This document shows, piece by piece, positions 24,429 through 34,099 of a stretch of DNA of 64,000 nt. This DNA comes from Pseudanabaena biceps (GTDB lineage: Bacteria; Cyanobacteriota; Cyanobacteriia; Pseudanabaenales; Pseudanabaenaceae), in assembly GCA_013361095.1 (NCBI GenBank), contig JAATWA010000001.1, positions 2,086,501-2,150,500 on the forward strand, given 5' to 3'. A model generated the notes under the pieces. That model ran no database searches and was not told the DNA's origin. It saw only the letters and a program-made list of their open reading frames with translations. The position numbers and the translations under genes were made by a program. The stretch's first letter is position 1, and each line of letters starts with the position of its first letter.

Positions 24429-27400
24429 ATGCTTTATCGTTCTATTTTAATTTCCCTGATTATAGCGATCGCTCCTTCAGCAAGCGCCGAAATACTCACT
24501 CAAAGTTCTATTACTCAAAGCCCGATTGCCCAAGATAAACCGATACAGTCGCCATCAAGTTCTTTAGAGCGCGGATTCCAGTTGGTCATTGATGCTAGAG
24601 AAAAATTACGGGGTGGAGATAATAGTCAAGCATTAAAGCTATTTCAACAGGCGATCGCAATTTTCCAAAAGGAAAATGATCGTCTATCTGAGGCAAGAAC
24701 CCATAATTTTATGGGTAGCGTGTATCTGGATTTGGAGCAGCTTGAAAAGGCGATCGCATCCTATCAAAATGCGTCTAAGTCGATTAGCGCCGTTAAACTA
24801 ACAGAAGCCAAGGAAAATTTGCAGGTTCGACTCGAAGAAGTAACCATCTTGCAAAATCTTGCTTTTACATTCAATCGATCTAATCAATGGCAACAGGCGA
24901 TCGCTAACTATGAGCAGGCATTGCTAAAAGCGATTGCTCTTAAAGCTACTGATAAACAACTAACAATTCTCAACAATATTGGTAATCTCTACACATCCAT
25001 TGGGCAGCCCAGTCGGGGACTAGAGAGGTTACAACAAGCTCTAGCTATTTATGAATCTACTAATAGTCAGCAAAAATCGGCAGGGGTTTTACTAAATATT
25101 GGATTTGCTTATCGTCGATTAGGCGAGTTTGAGAAGGCGTTAGAATTTTATCGCAAGTCTCTCGAAATCGTAAAGATAACAGGCGATCGCAAAATCGAGA
25201 CAAGCATCTTTAACAACATTGCAGGGGTATATCGCAGTCAAGGTAAATATTTGCAATCCTTAGAAGCCTATAAAGCCTCGTTGGTGATATCTCAAGAGCT
25301 TAAATTGGGAAATCAAGAAGCAACTACGCTCTGCAATATCGGCGTAGTCTACAAAGAACTAGGACAACTAGATAAAGCTCTGGAATTTCAGGAGCTAGCT
25401 TTACAGAAAATCCAAAAACTTGGCGATCGGCAAGCGGAGAGCATTTTCTTGAGTAATATTGGTTCTATTTATGATGATAAAGGGAAACTTCAGAAAGCCC
25501 TGAGCTATTACGAACGCGCCCTCACCATCCATAAAGAACTCAATGATATTCGCGCTCAAGGTATCACGCATAACAATATTGGCGAAATCTATCGCCTCCT
25601 AGGAAAGAATGATGAAGCAATCCGCAACTATCAGCAATCTTTAAAGATCGTCAGAGCGCTAGGCGATCGCTCGACAGAAGCTACTACCCTAAGCAATTTA
25701 GGACTAGTATTTAAATCTCTTAAACGCTATCCTGAAGCTATAGAATTTTATCAAAAAGCTGCCACTTTCCATCGCCAGTTAGGAGAACCTCGAGGAGAAA
25801 GTATTGATCTAAGTAATCTGGGAAATTTGTTTGCAGAGCAGCAACAGCCAGAATTAGCAATCATTTTTTATAAGCGCTCCGTAAATATCCGTGAGTCACT
25901 TCGCAAAGAATTGCGCTCGCTCTCAGTTAGTGATCAAAAAACTTTTACCTCGACGATCGCGCAAACCTATCGTGATCTTGCTAATTTGCTACTTAAACAA
26001 GATCGCATTTTAGAAGCGCAACAGGTTCTCGATTTGCTCAAGGTGCAAGAACTAGATGACTATCTCAAAAATGTGCGCGGCAACCAAGAAACTGCTAAAG
26101 GTATAGAATTTTTAGCCCCTGAACAGAGTTTTTTAGCTGATTACAATGCTATTCAAAATCGCGCGATTCAGGCAGGCAAAGAATCTATCAATATCTTGCA
26201 AGTTACTCAAGCAGCCCGTTCTACGGAAGAATCTCAACGCCTGCGGGAGCTATTGGATATTCAAGATCGCGTCTCTCAGCAATTGAACAGCTACATCCAA
26301 AGTCCTGCTGTTGCCACGATCTTAAAACAAACTAATTCATCAGGCGATCGCGCTACTCAATCCGCCAACCTTCAGCAATTTACGGCTCTTCAAAAAAATC
26401 TGCAACAGAGATCGAGCAAAGCTGCCATCTTCTATCCTTTAGTCCTAGAAGATCGCCTAGAATTGATTTTAGTAACTGCCAATGGTAGTCCGATCCGCCG
26501 CACTGTCGCCGTAACCCGCGAAAAACTCAACAGGGCGATCGTTAACTTTCGCTCTGATGTCCGCGATCCTAGCTCTCTGGATGTCTTAAGTTCTTCTCAA
26601 CAAATCTATGACTGGCTCATTGCGCCGATCGCTAACGACTTAAAAAAAGCTGGCATTCAAACGATTATCTATGCTCCTGATGGACAGTTGCGCTATCTCC
26701 CGATCGCGGCACTCAATGATGGCAAACAATGGCTCGTAGAGAACTACGCGATTAATACGATTACGGCTGCAAGTCTCACAAATTTAAGCGATCGCCGTCG
26801 TAGCGATCCACCTCATGTTTTCGCGGGTGCGTTTACTTCTGGCAAATATGTATTTGAAGTGAATGGACAAACCTTCGATTTTTCGGGTCTACCCTTTGCG
26901 GCTAGAGAAGTAAATAACTTGATTGCGAAGTTACCCAACTCCAGTAAGTTCCTTGATAGCGATTTTAGTGTTAATTCCACCGTCAATAAATTTAAACAGT
27001 TCAACATTATCCATCTAGCCACCCATGCTGCCTTTGTGATTGGGAAGCCCGATGATTCATTTGTGATGTTTGGTGATGGTAGTCGAGCTTCCCTACGAGA
27101 TGTAGCTACATGGTCATTACAAAATGTCGATTTGGTGATTTTGAGTGCCTGTGAGACTGGCTTAGGCGGTAAGCTCGGCGACGGTACAGAGATCATGGGT
27201 TTTGGTTATCAAATGGAATATGCAGGTGCTAAAGCCGCGATCGCTTCTCTTTGGCAAGTGTCTGACGGTGGCACACAAGCCTTAATGGATTCTTTTTATA
27301 CCCTGATTCAAGATCCAAGTTTAAGTAAGACTGAGGTTTTAGCTAAGTCCCAAAGAGCAATGATCAAGAATGGCACAAATAGTAACTTCAATCATCCCTA

Positions 27401-27440
27401 CTACTGGTCACCATTTATCATCATCGGCAACGGATTGTAA
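24429..27440 (+). CDS. Exported TPR-CHAT protein (caspase-like peptidase domain)
   Basis: A 1003-residue protein from the ATG at 24429 (the frame opens at a TTG at 24351, but the ATG gives a clean signal peptide, MLYRSILISLIIAIAPSASA). Residues of about 45-500 are tetratricopeptide repeats spaced by about 40 residues (NNIGNLYTSIGQPSRGLERL and similar), about ten copies. The C-terminal 300 residues form a CHAT domain with the presumed catalytic His in HLATHAAF (about 860) and Cys in ILSACETGLGG (about 905). CHAT is a caspase-related protease fold, and TPRs usually bind a partner or substrate. Similar exported TPR-CHAT proteins are common in cyanobacteria but of unknown target. Confidence 0.85.
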   Translation: MLYRSILISLIIAIAPSASAEILTQSSITQSPIAQDKPIQSPSSSLERGFQLVIDAREKLRGGDNSQALKLFQQAIAIFQKENDRLSEARTHNFMGSVYLDLEQLEKAIASYQNASKSISAVKLTEAKENLQVRLEEVTILQNLAFTFNRSNQWQQAIANYEQALLKAIALKATDKQLTILNNIGNLYTSIGQPSRGLERLQQALAIYESTNSQQKSAGVLLNIGFAYRRLGEFEKALEFYRKSLEIVKITGDRKIETSIFNNIAGVYRSQGKYLQSLEAYKASLVISQELKLGNQEATTLCNIGVVYKELGQLDKALEFQELALQKIQKLGDRQAESIFLSNIGSIYDDKGKLQKALSYYERALTIHKELNDIRAQGITHNNIGEIYRLLGKNDEAIRNYQQSLKIVRALGDRSTEATTLSNLGLVFKSLKRYPEAIEFYQKAATFHRQLGEPRGESIDLSNLGNLFAEQQQPELAIIFYKRSVNIRESLRKELRSLSVSDQKTFTSTIAQTYRDLANLLLKQDRILEAQQVLDLLKVQELDDYLKNVRGNQETAKGIEFLAPEQSFLADYNAIQNRAIQAGKESINILQVTQAARSTEESQRLRELLDIQDRVSQQLNSYIQSPAVATILKQTNSSGDRATQSANLQQFTALQKNLQQRSSKAAIFYPLVLEDRLELILVTANGSPIRRTVAVTREKLNRAIVNFRSDVRDPSSLDVLSSSQQIYDWLIAPIANDLKKAGIQTIIYAPDGQLRYLPIAALNDGKQWLVENYAINTITAASLTNLSDRRRSDPPHVFAGAFTSGKYVFEVNGQTFDFSGLPFAAREVNNLIAKLPNSSKFLDSDFSVNSTVNKFKQFNIIHLATHAAFVIGKPDDSFVMFGDGSRASLRDVATWSLQNVDLVILSACETGLGGKLGDGTEIMGFGYQMEYAGAKAAIASLWQVSDGGTQALMDSFYTLIQDPSLSKTEVLAKSQRAMIKNGTNSNFNHPYYWSPFIIIGNGL

Positions 27441-27521
27441 ACAGACTATAAAGTGATCTTAGGGATAATCCATTAATTGTCCCTACATTTCTTTCCTCTT
27501 CGTAAGTCCTATTTATTTCAC

Positions 27522-27704
27522 CTAGCGATCAAGCGGACTAATTACGCCTTTCCCACCCCGATTAAGAACATGGGTATAAATCATTGTGGTTTGCACGTCT
27601 TTATGTCCCAACAACTCCTGTACTGTGCGAATATCAGAGCCATTTTCTAATAGATGCTTAGCAAAGCTATGACGCAAACTATGTGGAGTAGCATTTTTGG
27701 TAAT
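27522..27704 (-). pseudogene. Integron-type tyrosine recombinase, C-terminal fragment
   Basis: Translating the minus strand gives 60 residues ending at a TAG (27522-27524). They include [18 protein letters not shown] and the box with [16 protein letters not shown], ending GVISPLDR. The first holds the HxLRH box and the second the GHxxxxTTxxYTH box with the nucleophilic tyrosine of tyrosine recombinases. The wording is closest to integron integrases. The catalytic N-terminal two thirds are absent: the frame is lost at about 27705, where IS66-like sequence begins. It is a remnant left by an insertion or deletion. Confidence 0.78.
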
Positions 27705-27707
27705 TGC

Positions 27708-28125
27708 TCAACTTAGAGAAAATAAGGACTTGAGGGGATTTAAAGCAGCAAGAATCGATTCAAAAGTGGATAAATCATGTCTCTTTCCAGTATTAACAAT
27801 AGAGCGAATCATCGCAAATAGATTTCGTCCCCAATCAGAGCGAAATCCATTAGTAATTTTTCTAAATATGACGCTCCACCTCAGCGCTTGCTCACTTGCA
27901 TTATTGGTTGGTGTTATGGTCGGATCATCCAGGAATAGAAATAAGTTTTCTCGTAAGTCTCGATAACGGTTTTGTAATCTAACGCCATCTTCTTGGGTGG
28001 GGAACAAAGCTAAAACTGACTCAAGGTCTCGATGCAATCGACATCGGTATTGATAACGGGAGTTTTCAGCTAAGTCATGCCCACGCTTTCGCAGCACAAT
28101 TGCACGTAGTAGCAGCTTTTTCCTG
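27708..28125 (-). pseudogene. IS66-family transposase, C-terminal fragment
   Basis: The minus strand encodes an IS66-type segment: RCRLHRDLESVLALFP, then the signature PTNNASEQALRWSVIFRKIT and GFRSDWGRNLFAMIRSIVNT. The glutamate in NNASEQALR corresponds to the last residue of the DDE triad. The N-terminal half, with zinc finger and first aspartates, is missing. The frame continues by chance to 28214 across the joint with the IS630 fragment. No inverted repeats of a complete element were found. Confidence 0.78.
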
Positions 28126-28130
28126 CACCC

Positions 28131-28586
28131 TTGTCTGGAGAGAGGGCGCAAGGTAGTCGTCCCAAAAATCGAGGCAAAAATATCACCATGATTAGCGCCA
28201 TCTGTCTTGAACAAGTATTAGCAACCATGACTTATGAAGGAAGAACTGATATCCATGCCTTTATTATCTTTATTGCCAAAATGCTTGTACCAGTCTTATG
28301 GGTTGGAGCGATAGTCTTGATGGATAACCTCAATGTTCACCTCAATGCAAAAGTTAAAGAAGCTGTTGAGTCTGTGGGCGCAAAAGGGATTTTTCTACCC
28401 AAATACTCACCTGAGCTATCGCCGATTGAGCTTTTATGGTCAAAAATTAAGGAGTTTGTCCGTTCTCGACAACCGCGCACTCGTCAAGAACTAGATCAAG
28501 CTATCACTGATGCATTTAATATCGTCACTAAGAATGATCTTTTGAGATGGTTTTCTCATTGTGATGCTATGACCGTTCTCATTTAA
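28131..28586 (+). pseudogene. IS630-family transposase, C-terminal fragment
   Basis: About 150 residues of the DDE domain: ISAICLEQVLATMTYEG, VLMDNLNVHLNAKVKEAV (second aspartate) and FLPKYSPELSPIELLWSKIK (final glutamate). The helix-turn-helix part and the first aspartate are missing, since the sequence upstream belongs to the IS66 remnant on the other strand. It has no proper start codon and is inactive by itself. Together with the two preceding fragments it forms a mobile-element graveyard just upstream of the DUF11 gene block. Confidence 0.8.
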
Positions 28587-29341
28587 TTCTGTCCTCACTA
28601 TCTTGAAAACTGCGATAGTTAAAATACTCTGCTTCTTTTCGTTAATTAAAATAATCAGGAGAGTAATTGTTTCGATTAGTTTACAATCACTTAAAATTAT
28701 TTGTCATTATTTTTTTGCACGCGTCTTAATTAAATTGATAAGCTTTTAAACTATAAATGATATATAAATTAATAAAAATAGAAAATCTTTTGTTGAATTG
28801 GGAAAACTAAAGGGTTGTATTTATATAATAAGTTGTCAGAAATAGTGAAGTTAAATTGTTGTGTTATATCGCGGGTATTATGACGTATTTAGATGCAGAT
28901 TTAAGAATGAGTAATTAAGGCTAAAGCCTGTCTATATATGCTTATTAGACTCAATATAGTAAGCAATAAGTAATTTACAAACTGAACTATAGCAAGATTT
29001 AATATTATTAATTGTTACTTATTTATTCCTCTTGATTTCATTTAGTCCTATCTGGATTTTTGTTATTATTTAATATGTTCTTACTCTAATATTTACTCAC
29101 TATTATTGAAAATTAAACAATTTGAAATTAATTAAAATAGTCTGTTATTACACATATTTCTCTAGTCAAATATTCGTATAAAAAACGGTTTGTAATATCT
29201 TTAGGATTAACTAAACAAATTAATTCGTGTAAATAATTTTATTGTATTTACTTGTTTTGTAATAACTATGTAAGGATGAAATTGATGACAGCTAGTTTTG
29301 ATCAAATTAATATTGAATTCTAAGTTTAGGGTGAGGGAAAA
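28587..29341 (+). promoter_or_regulatory. 755-bp AT-rich region upstream of the DUF11 gene block
   Basis: A strikingly AT-rich stretch, poorer in GC than its surroundings and without HIP1 sites. No gene-sized ORF is present. A 15-codon ORF (29276-29323, ATG after TAAGG) precedes the first surface-protein gene and might be a leader peptide. GTGAGGG at 29330-29336 is a good ribosome-binding site for the ATG at 29342. It probably holds the promoter and a long leader of the surface-protein operon. Confidence 0.45.
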
Positions 29342-31849
29342 ATGCGTCAATCAAGGGAAACCACAAAGTTAAGTTATCAAGAAAGGGTGTCGGGGAATAG
29401 TACTGCTCTTCTCCGTTTGCTTGCCGCAACGCTATCCGTGAGTGGCGTATGGCAGCTTTTGCCGCCACTTGCTTCAGCACAGTTGGTTCCTCTAACGGCT
29501 GCGGGTACGCCTATCAGAAATACAGCCACAGCTGAATACGAAGATCCAAGTCAACCTGGGACAAAGATCAATGCAACTTCAAATACTGTTACAGCGACAG
29601 TTGCAGAAGTTGCTGGTATTACTGTTATTGCCAATGGAATAAGTGATTCAACATCTACTACTCCTGTTTTACCCACTGACATACTGACTTATGCCTTCTT
29701 AATTACTAACGTTGGTAACGACACGACTCAAGTCCTGATTCCTACCCCAGTCGTTACAGGTCCAGCCACTCAGACTGGTTCCATTACTTACGATATTGAT
29801 CTAAACGGTGATGGTACTCCAGAGATTACTGGTGGAACTCTTACCGATGCGACTAATGCCATCCTCCTTCCTGGTGGAACCATCAAAGTCAACGTTCCTG
29901 TTAAGGTTGATCTCAGCGCTACTTCGGGGGCGCCCATTAAGGTGCAGTTGGGTGAAACAGCACCTAATGACAACAGTGCGGCTACTCAAAACCAACCCAC
30001 CACCAATCTTGCAACTGATCTCCAAACCAAGGATGCACCTGATACTACTACTGGTGAAACTACTGGCTCGCCTACCAATGGTGAACGCGAAGCTAGCGCA
30101 GTTAGTTCGATTTTGGTTGGAGCCAACCCTCAAGCCTTTGCGGCAATCTTGAAAACATTGGGTACTTATTCTGATAATAGTACTCCTACTGTCTTCAATG
30201 ATGACCTGCAAACTTATAACTTGAGTTTGAGGGTGGATAGTGCCGCTCCCGCAGGAGCCAGTCCTTCGCTGACACCTGCTGATTTAACAGGTACACCTAT
30301 TACCGTTACTGAGCTTGGTGGTACAGTCACTAAGGTATTGGTATCTGATGCTATTCCCGCAGGCACTGTTCTGAATGCTACTCCGACTCCGCCAGATGGA
30401 ACTTGGACAGTAGTTTATAGCATTACTGATACTGCTACTTCTAACGGAAACACTGCTGTCTGGACAACCACAGCCCCTAGTACTTTATCAACTACTAAGC
30501 GTGTTGGTTTTATCAAGGATGGCCCGATCGCTAAGGGTACAACCGTAACAGGCTTCTTAATCCAAGTCAAAACAACTGGATTGAGTGCTGTTAATGGAGG
30601 CACTGTAAATAACATTGCTCAATTGTTTGGTCAGAGCGTTGGTGGAACCACGGTAGTTTATGACGAATCTGGAGACACCCAACCCAGCAACTTTAACAGC
30701 GATGGCTCTGTAGGTCCTGGACCGAATGGAGTTGGATCAGCTCAGAATGGTGTTGCCAATCCAACTAATGATGGAGTGGATAGCGCTGGCAATAACTCAG
30801 GTATAGGTTTAGGTGGTGAAGATACCGCGTTAATCTTGGCTCCTGCAGGAGCGATCCTCAATGGACCTCTGAATACGCCTGCGGCAGTTGGACCAACAGA
30901 TAACAATGATGACTTTACGAACAAATCGACAGCCATTGCTGCCAACACAGCCCCTGGTACATCGATTGATCCTCCTTCTCTTAGTTTTAGCAATACGCTG
31001 AATGCACCAGCAACAACCCTGACTAACGTCTTGGTGCGTCCTGTTGCGCCAGCAGTAGTGACTGATTTGCCAGTTGGTACAACGGCTACACTTACCTATG
31101 GAGCGCAAACAGCGGTCTATACATACCAAGTCACTGGTGCAGTTGGTACTTTTGTGTTCACTAGTGGAGTTGCCATTCAGATTCCTACTATTCCAGGGAA
31201 TTCATCGGTAAATTACACTGTTGATATTGATCTACCTTCTACTGCTCTATCCACTGATTCAGGTAAGGGCTATCCAGTTCCAATTCTTGCCTTTGCCGAT
31301 CTTAATGGTGATGGAGTTCTTCAGGTTGGTACAGAATCTAACAACACAACTATTGATCGTGTGTACACTGGCTTCTTAAGATTGCTCAAGAAATCTCAAA
31401 TCTTGCAAGGTACGGGACCATTAGTAACTGGTACCAATGGCACTTTGGATACCACTGCTAAGTCGCCTTCGCCTGGGAACATCATCAATTACGTTATCGA
31501 ATACACCAATATCTCTACACCACCCGCAGGGAGTGGCAACGTCATCTTGGATGCAACTAAGGTGATTATTACTGAAAGTGGTGTAATCGGTGGTGCTACT
31601 GGCAACAACTGGGGTATCAACAACAGTAATGGCGTTATTACCACCAGCCATGTTACGAGTACTGCCGTAGACTCTGGCACAGGTGCGACAATCACCTTCT
31701 TCTCTGGTGCTTTAGGAACGACTTCTGTTACTGAGCAGAGTGGTACAACTCAGACTACTGACATCACTAAGTACATTGACACTTTATCAGTGCCAGTTGC
31801 TCCTGGTGCAACGACTCGCACGTTCACTTTCCAACGCAAGCTGAACTAA
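29342..31849 (+). CDS. Exported DUF11-type surface protein, first gene of the block
   Basis: An 835-residue protein rich in T, S, G, N and P. The signal peptide is long, with a hydrophobic run ending LPPLASAQ at about residue 47. It is followed by PIRNTATAEYEDPSQPG, a module also found at the N-termini of the proteins at 47333 and 49514. DUF11-like Ig-fold segments recur (DILTYAFLITNVGNDTTQV; NIINYVIEYTN near residue 715). Three DxNGDG loops (such as DLNGDGVLQ) could bind calcium. It ends with RTFTFQRKLN and lacks a membrane anchor or LPxTG signal. A clear ribosome-binding site precedes the ATG. The role is inferred to be structural, on the cell surface. Confidence 0.72.
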   Translation: MRQSRETTKLSYQERVSGNSTALLRLLAATLSVSGVWQLLPPLASAQLVPLTAAGTPIRNTATAEYEDPSQPGTKINATSNTVTATVAEVAGITVIANGISDSTSTTPVLPTDILTYAFLITNVGNDTTQVLIPTPVVTGPATQTGSITYDIDLNGDGTPEITGGTLTDATNAILLPGGTIKVNVPVKVDLSATSGAPIKVQLGETAPNDNSAATQNQPTTNLATDLQTKDAPDTTTGETTGSPTNGEREASAVSSILVGANPQAFAAILKTLGTYSDNSTPTVFNDDLQTYNLSLRVDSAAPAGASPSLTPADLTGTPITVTELGGTVTKVLVSDAIPAGTVLNATPTPPDGTWTVVYSITDTATSNGNTAVWTTTAPSTLSTTKRVGFIKDGPIAKGTTVTGFLIQVKTTGLSAVNGGTVNNIAQLFGQSVGGTTVVYDESGDTQPSNFNSDGSVGPGPNGVGSAQNGVANPTNDGVDSAGNNSGIGLGGEDTALILAPAGAILNGPLNTPAAVGPTDNNDDFTNKSTAIAANTAPGTSIDPPSLSFSNTLNAPATTLTNVLVRPVAPAVVTDLPVGTTATLTYGAQTAVYTYQVTGAVGTFVFTSGVAIQIPTIPGNSSVNYTVDIDLPSTALSTDSGKGYPVPILAFADLNGDGVLQVGTESNNTTIDRVYTGFLRLLKKSQILQGTGPLVTGTNGTLDTTAKSPSPGNIINYVIEYTNISTPPAGSGNVILDATKVIITESGVIGGATGNNWGINNSNGVITTSHVTSTAVDSGTGATITFFSGALGTTSVTEQSGTTQTTDITKYIDTLSVPVAPGATTRTFTFQRKLN

Positions 31850-31870
31850 GTTCCACTGTTCGATGAGGTT

Positions 31871-31907
31871 AGAGAATTATTAGCTTTAAATAGGCTAATA
31901 GTTCTCT
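31871..31907. promoter_or_regulatory. Intercistronic hairpin in the surface-protein block
   Basis: AGAGAATTATTAGC pairs, with one mismatch, with GCTAATAGTTCTCT. It lies between the first and second genes, with no long T run, so it may be a processing or attenuation site rather than a full terminator. Confidence 0.55.
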
Positions 31908-31936
31908 GTCTAAAATTCTTATTTTAAGTGATCTAA

Positions 31937-32503
31937 ATGAAAAGTATAAACATAATTGGTTTAGGCGCGATCGCGCTCATTGCTTGCATTCCTTTTTCTG
32001 GTGTAAGCGCAGGACTAGCTAGTCTTCAGTCACGCGAATCAGCTGTGGCGCAAACTGCACAGCAACAATCTCCAGTCCAACTAAAACTCGCTGCCGAAAG
32101 ACAATCGATTTTGGCAGTTGCATCTGGACAAGTTGAGTGGAAACCATTGCCAACTAATGCCTCAGTGCGCCCTGGTGAGACTATTCGCTATGTTGTGACT
32201 GCTAGTAATACTAGCGATCGCCAGATCAAGAAATTGGTAGTTACTCAACCAATTCCTAGTGGTTCAGTTTATGTACCGAATTCGGCAACCTTACCCAATT
32301 TTGATGGAGCGAAGTTAGCCTTCAGTATTGATAGTGGCAAAACGTACAGTGAGAAACCTACGATTCGGGTCAAGCTGGAAAGCGGTGAAATTGTCACTCG
32401 TCCTGCACCTGTAAGTATGTACACTAACGTCCGATGGAATTTTGGCGAGAGCTTCCCTGCGAAAACAGTTGTTAACGCTACCTATCAAGTTCGCATTCGC
32501 TAG
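31937..32503 (+). CDS. Small exported DUF11-domain protein
   Basis: A 188-residue protein with a signal peptide (cleavage near AQTAQQQ). A single DUF11-like domain covers about residues 70-188: SVRPGETIRYVVTASNTSDR and LVVTQPIPSGSVYVPNSA. It is the smallest DUF11 member of the block and could be a cap, subunit or chaperone for the larger proteins. It has hairpins on both sides (31871 and 32512). Confidence 0.7.
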   Translation: MKSINIIGLGAIALIACIPFSGVSAGLASLQSRESAVAQTAQQQSPVQLKLAAERQSILAVASGQVEWKPLPTNASVRPGETIRYVVTASNTSDRQIKKLVVTQPIPSGSVYVPNSATLPNFDGAKLAFSIDSGKTYSEKPTIRVKLESGEIVTRPAPVSMYTNVRWNFGESFPAKTVVNATYQVRIR

Positions 32504-32511
32504 TTGTCATT

Positions 32512-32545
32512 TTTTGTAAAGACGCAACATTGCGTCTTTACAAAA
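32512..32545. promoter_or_regulatory. Intercistronic hairpin
   Basis: TTTTGTAAAGACGCAA pairs with TTGCGTCTTTACAAAA around CA. It begins 9 bp after the stop codon. It could act as a partial terminator or a processing site. Confidence 0.6.
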
Positions 32546-32584
32546 GATCAAAATTTTAAGTCAGTTTAAGGTTCAGTGTTCGCG

Positions 32585-34099
32585 ATGAAAAAACAAAATT
32601 ACGGGGTGAAACAGAATTTTCTGCGAAGCAGTTTAGGGCTTACTGCGATATTTTTATTGGGGGCAACGCAATTATGTGAATCTGTGTGGGCGCAGACAAC
32701 ATCAACAAAAACACAAATCTTTAATACAGCTTCTTATGGTTATTCTGATCCATCAGGAGGAGAATATACCAATACTTCTTCGCAGTTGCAAACAGAACTA
32801 ATTGATCCATTTGGTCGGGTGACATCCTGTGATGGAAGTTTGTTGCCAGATTACTCAGGTTTTAATGTCGGCTTATATGAATTGCTCAACTCTACAGGCG
32901 ATATTGGCTTACCTCTTACGCTAACAGCCACAGTGCCGCGAAACCAAGTCTCTGGCAACAAGATCGCAGGGTTGTCGCCCAATTTCTTTAATGCCAATCC
33001 ATTCTTTTTAACTACTAGCGATCAGGGGAAATTTAGCTTTTTACTTGATCAGAGTCGAGGCCAAGTTGATGTGGGTCGAGAATTCATTTTGGTGGTAAAA
33101 CCTCCAGCTAATTCACCTCTCGGTGGACGGCGAATCAAAATTACGATTAACTCGCGAGTGGGAAATATTGTTAACTACACAGCTGCTTCATTAGATGGGA
33201 ATCCAATCTCAGTGGATAATGGATCTACATCATTAAATGGAAAGATTGATATCACTGATGCTGCGACCGTGGGGATTTCTTTGGCTGTCATCAATCTTAG
33301 TGTTGGTTTATGCGAGTCTCAGAGCATCCAGCTCTTAAAAACAGGAGATCGCGCGGCTGCCGAACCAGGCGACATTGTGATTTATCGTTTAACCGCTCGC
33401 AATCTTGCAAATACCACCATCAGTCAGCCTGAAATTCGCGATGATTTACCACTTGGATTTCAGTACACAGAGGGTTCAGTAAGAGCTGAATTTGGCGGAA
33501 CAGCAGTTCCTGTGACCGCAGAACAGAATGGTCGCAGTCTGATTTTTCGACCCAATGTAATATTTCCCGTTGCGACTGATGCACGCATACTTAATATTGT
33601 TTATGCCGCGCAACTTACCAATGATGCGATTCGTGGTACTGGAATCAATCGAGCTACTCTATCGGGAGTTCGTAGTGACAACAAGCAGATTGTTCGTGAT
33701 GGGCCTGTGTCTCATACATTGAGGATTCGACTAGGGATTTTATCTGATTGCGGAAGTTTAATCGGGCGGGTATTTGTTGATAAAAACTTTGATGGGGAGC
33801 AACAACCAGGGGAAGCAGGTGTACCAAACGCTGTTATTTATATGGATGATGGTACGCGGATTGTTACTGATGTTAATGGGCTTTACTCGCTCAGTAGTGT
33901 GCTTTCTGGTAGCAGAACTTTAGCGATCGATCTAACTTCTGTTTCTGGTTATACGCTTGCTCCAAATTTGTATTTCATTGAGCGGAACAGTCAATCTCGT
34001 TTAGTGAAACTAGCGCCTGGAGGATTATATCGGGTCAATTTTGCGGTAACTCCTGTTGCTCGTGGCATTAGCAACAATAAACAGATCGGTACAAAGTAA
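32585..34099 (+). CDS. DUF11 protein with C-terminal SdrD-B-like domain
   Basis: A 504-residue exported protein (signal cleavage near VWAQ). The N-terminal part resembles the NTASYGYSDPSGG module of neighbours, then about 250-380 is a DUF11 domain (LLKTGDRAAAEPGDIVIYRL, then PLGFQYTEGSV). Residues of about 395-490 form an SdrD-B or carboxypeptidase-regulatory-like fold: GRVFVDKNFDGEQQPGEAGV, DVNGLYSLSSV. The frame opens at a GTG at 32576, but the ATG at 32585 is chosen. AAGG lies closer to the GTG, so the start remains open. Its stop overlaps the next start by one base (TAATG), which couples it to the large barrel protein. Confidence 0.72.
   Translation: MKKQNYGVKQNFLRSSLGLTAIFLLGATQLCESVWAQTTSTKTQIFNTASYGYSDPSGGEYTNTSSQLQTELIDPFGRVTSCDGSLLPDYSGFNVGLYELLNSTGDIGLPLTLTATVPRNQVSGNKIAGLSPNFFNANPFFLTTSDQGKFSFLLDQSRGQVDVGREFILVVKPPANSPLGGRRIKITINSRVGNIVNYTAASLDGNPISVDNGSTSLNGKIDITDAATVGISLAVINLSVGLCESQSIQLLKTGDRAAAEPGDIVIYRLTARNLANTTISQPEIRDDLPLGFQYTEGSVRAEFGGTAVPVTAEQNGRSLIFRPNVIFPVATDARILNIVYAAQLTNDAIRGTGINRATLSGVRSDNKQIVRDGPVSHTLRIRLGILSDCGSLIGRVFVDKNFDGEQQPGEAGVPNAVIYMDDGTRIVTDVNGLYSLSSVLSGSRTLAIDLTSVSGYTLAPNLYFIERNSQSRLVKLAPGGLYRVNFAVTPVARGISNNKQIGTK

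Noticed and set aside
28131..28214. The IS66-like frame continues N-terminally to 28214 as if it were one 168-residue protein.
   Set aside because: Residues upstream of about 28125 match nothing in IS66, and the same bases encode a good IS630 segment on the other strand, so the extension is chance.
30742..31129. Minus-strand ORFs of 80-140 residues inside the surface-protein genes.
   Set aside because: They mirror the repetitive T/S/G/N codons of the plus-strand genes and have no recognisable motif or ribosome-binding site.
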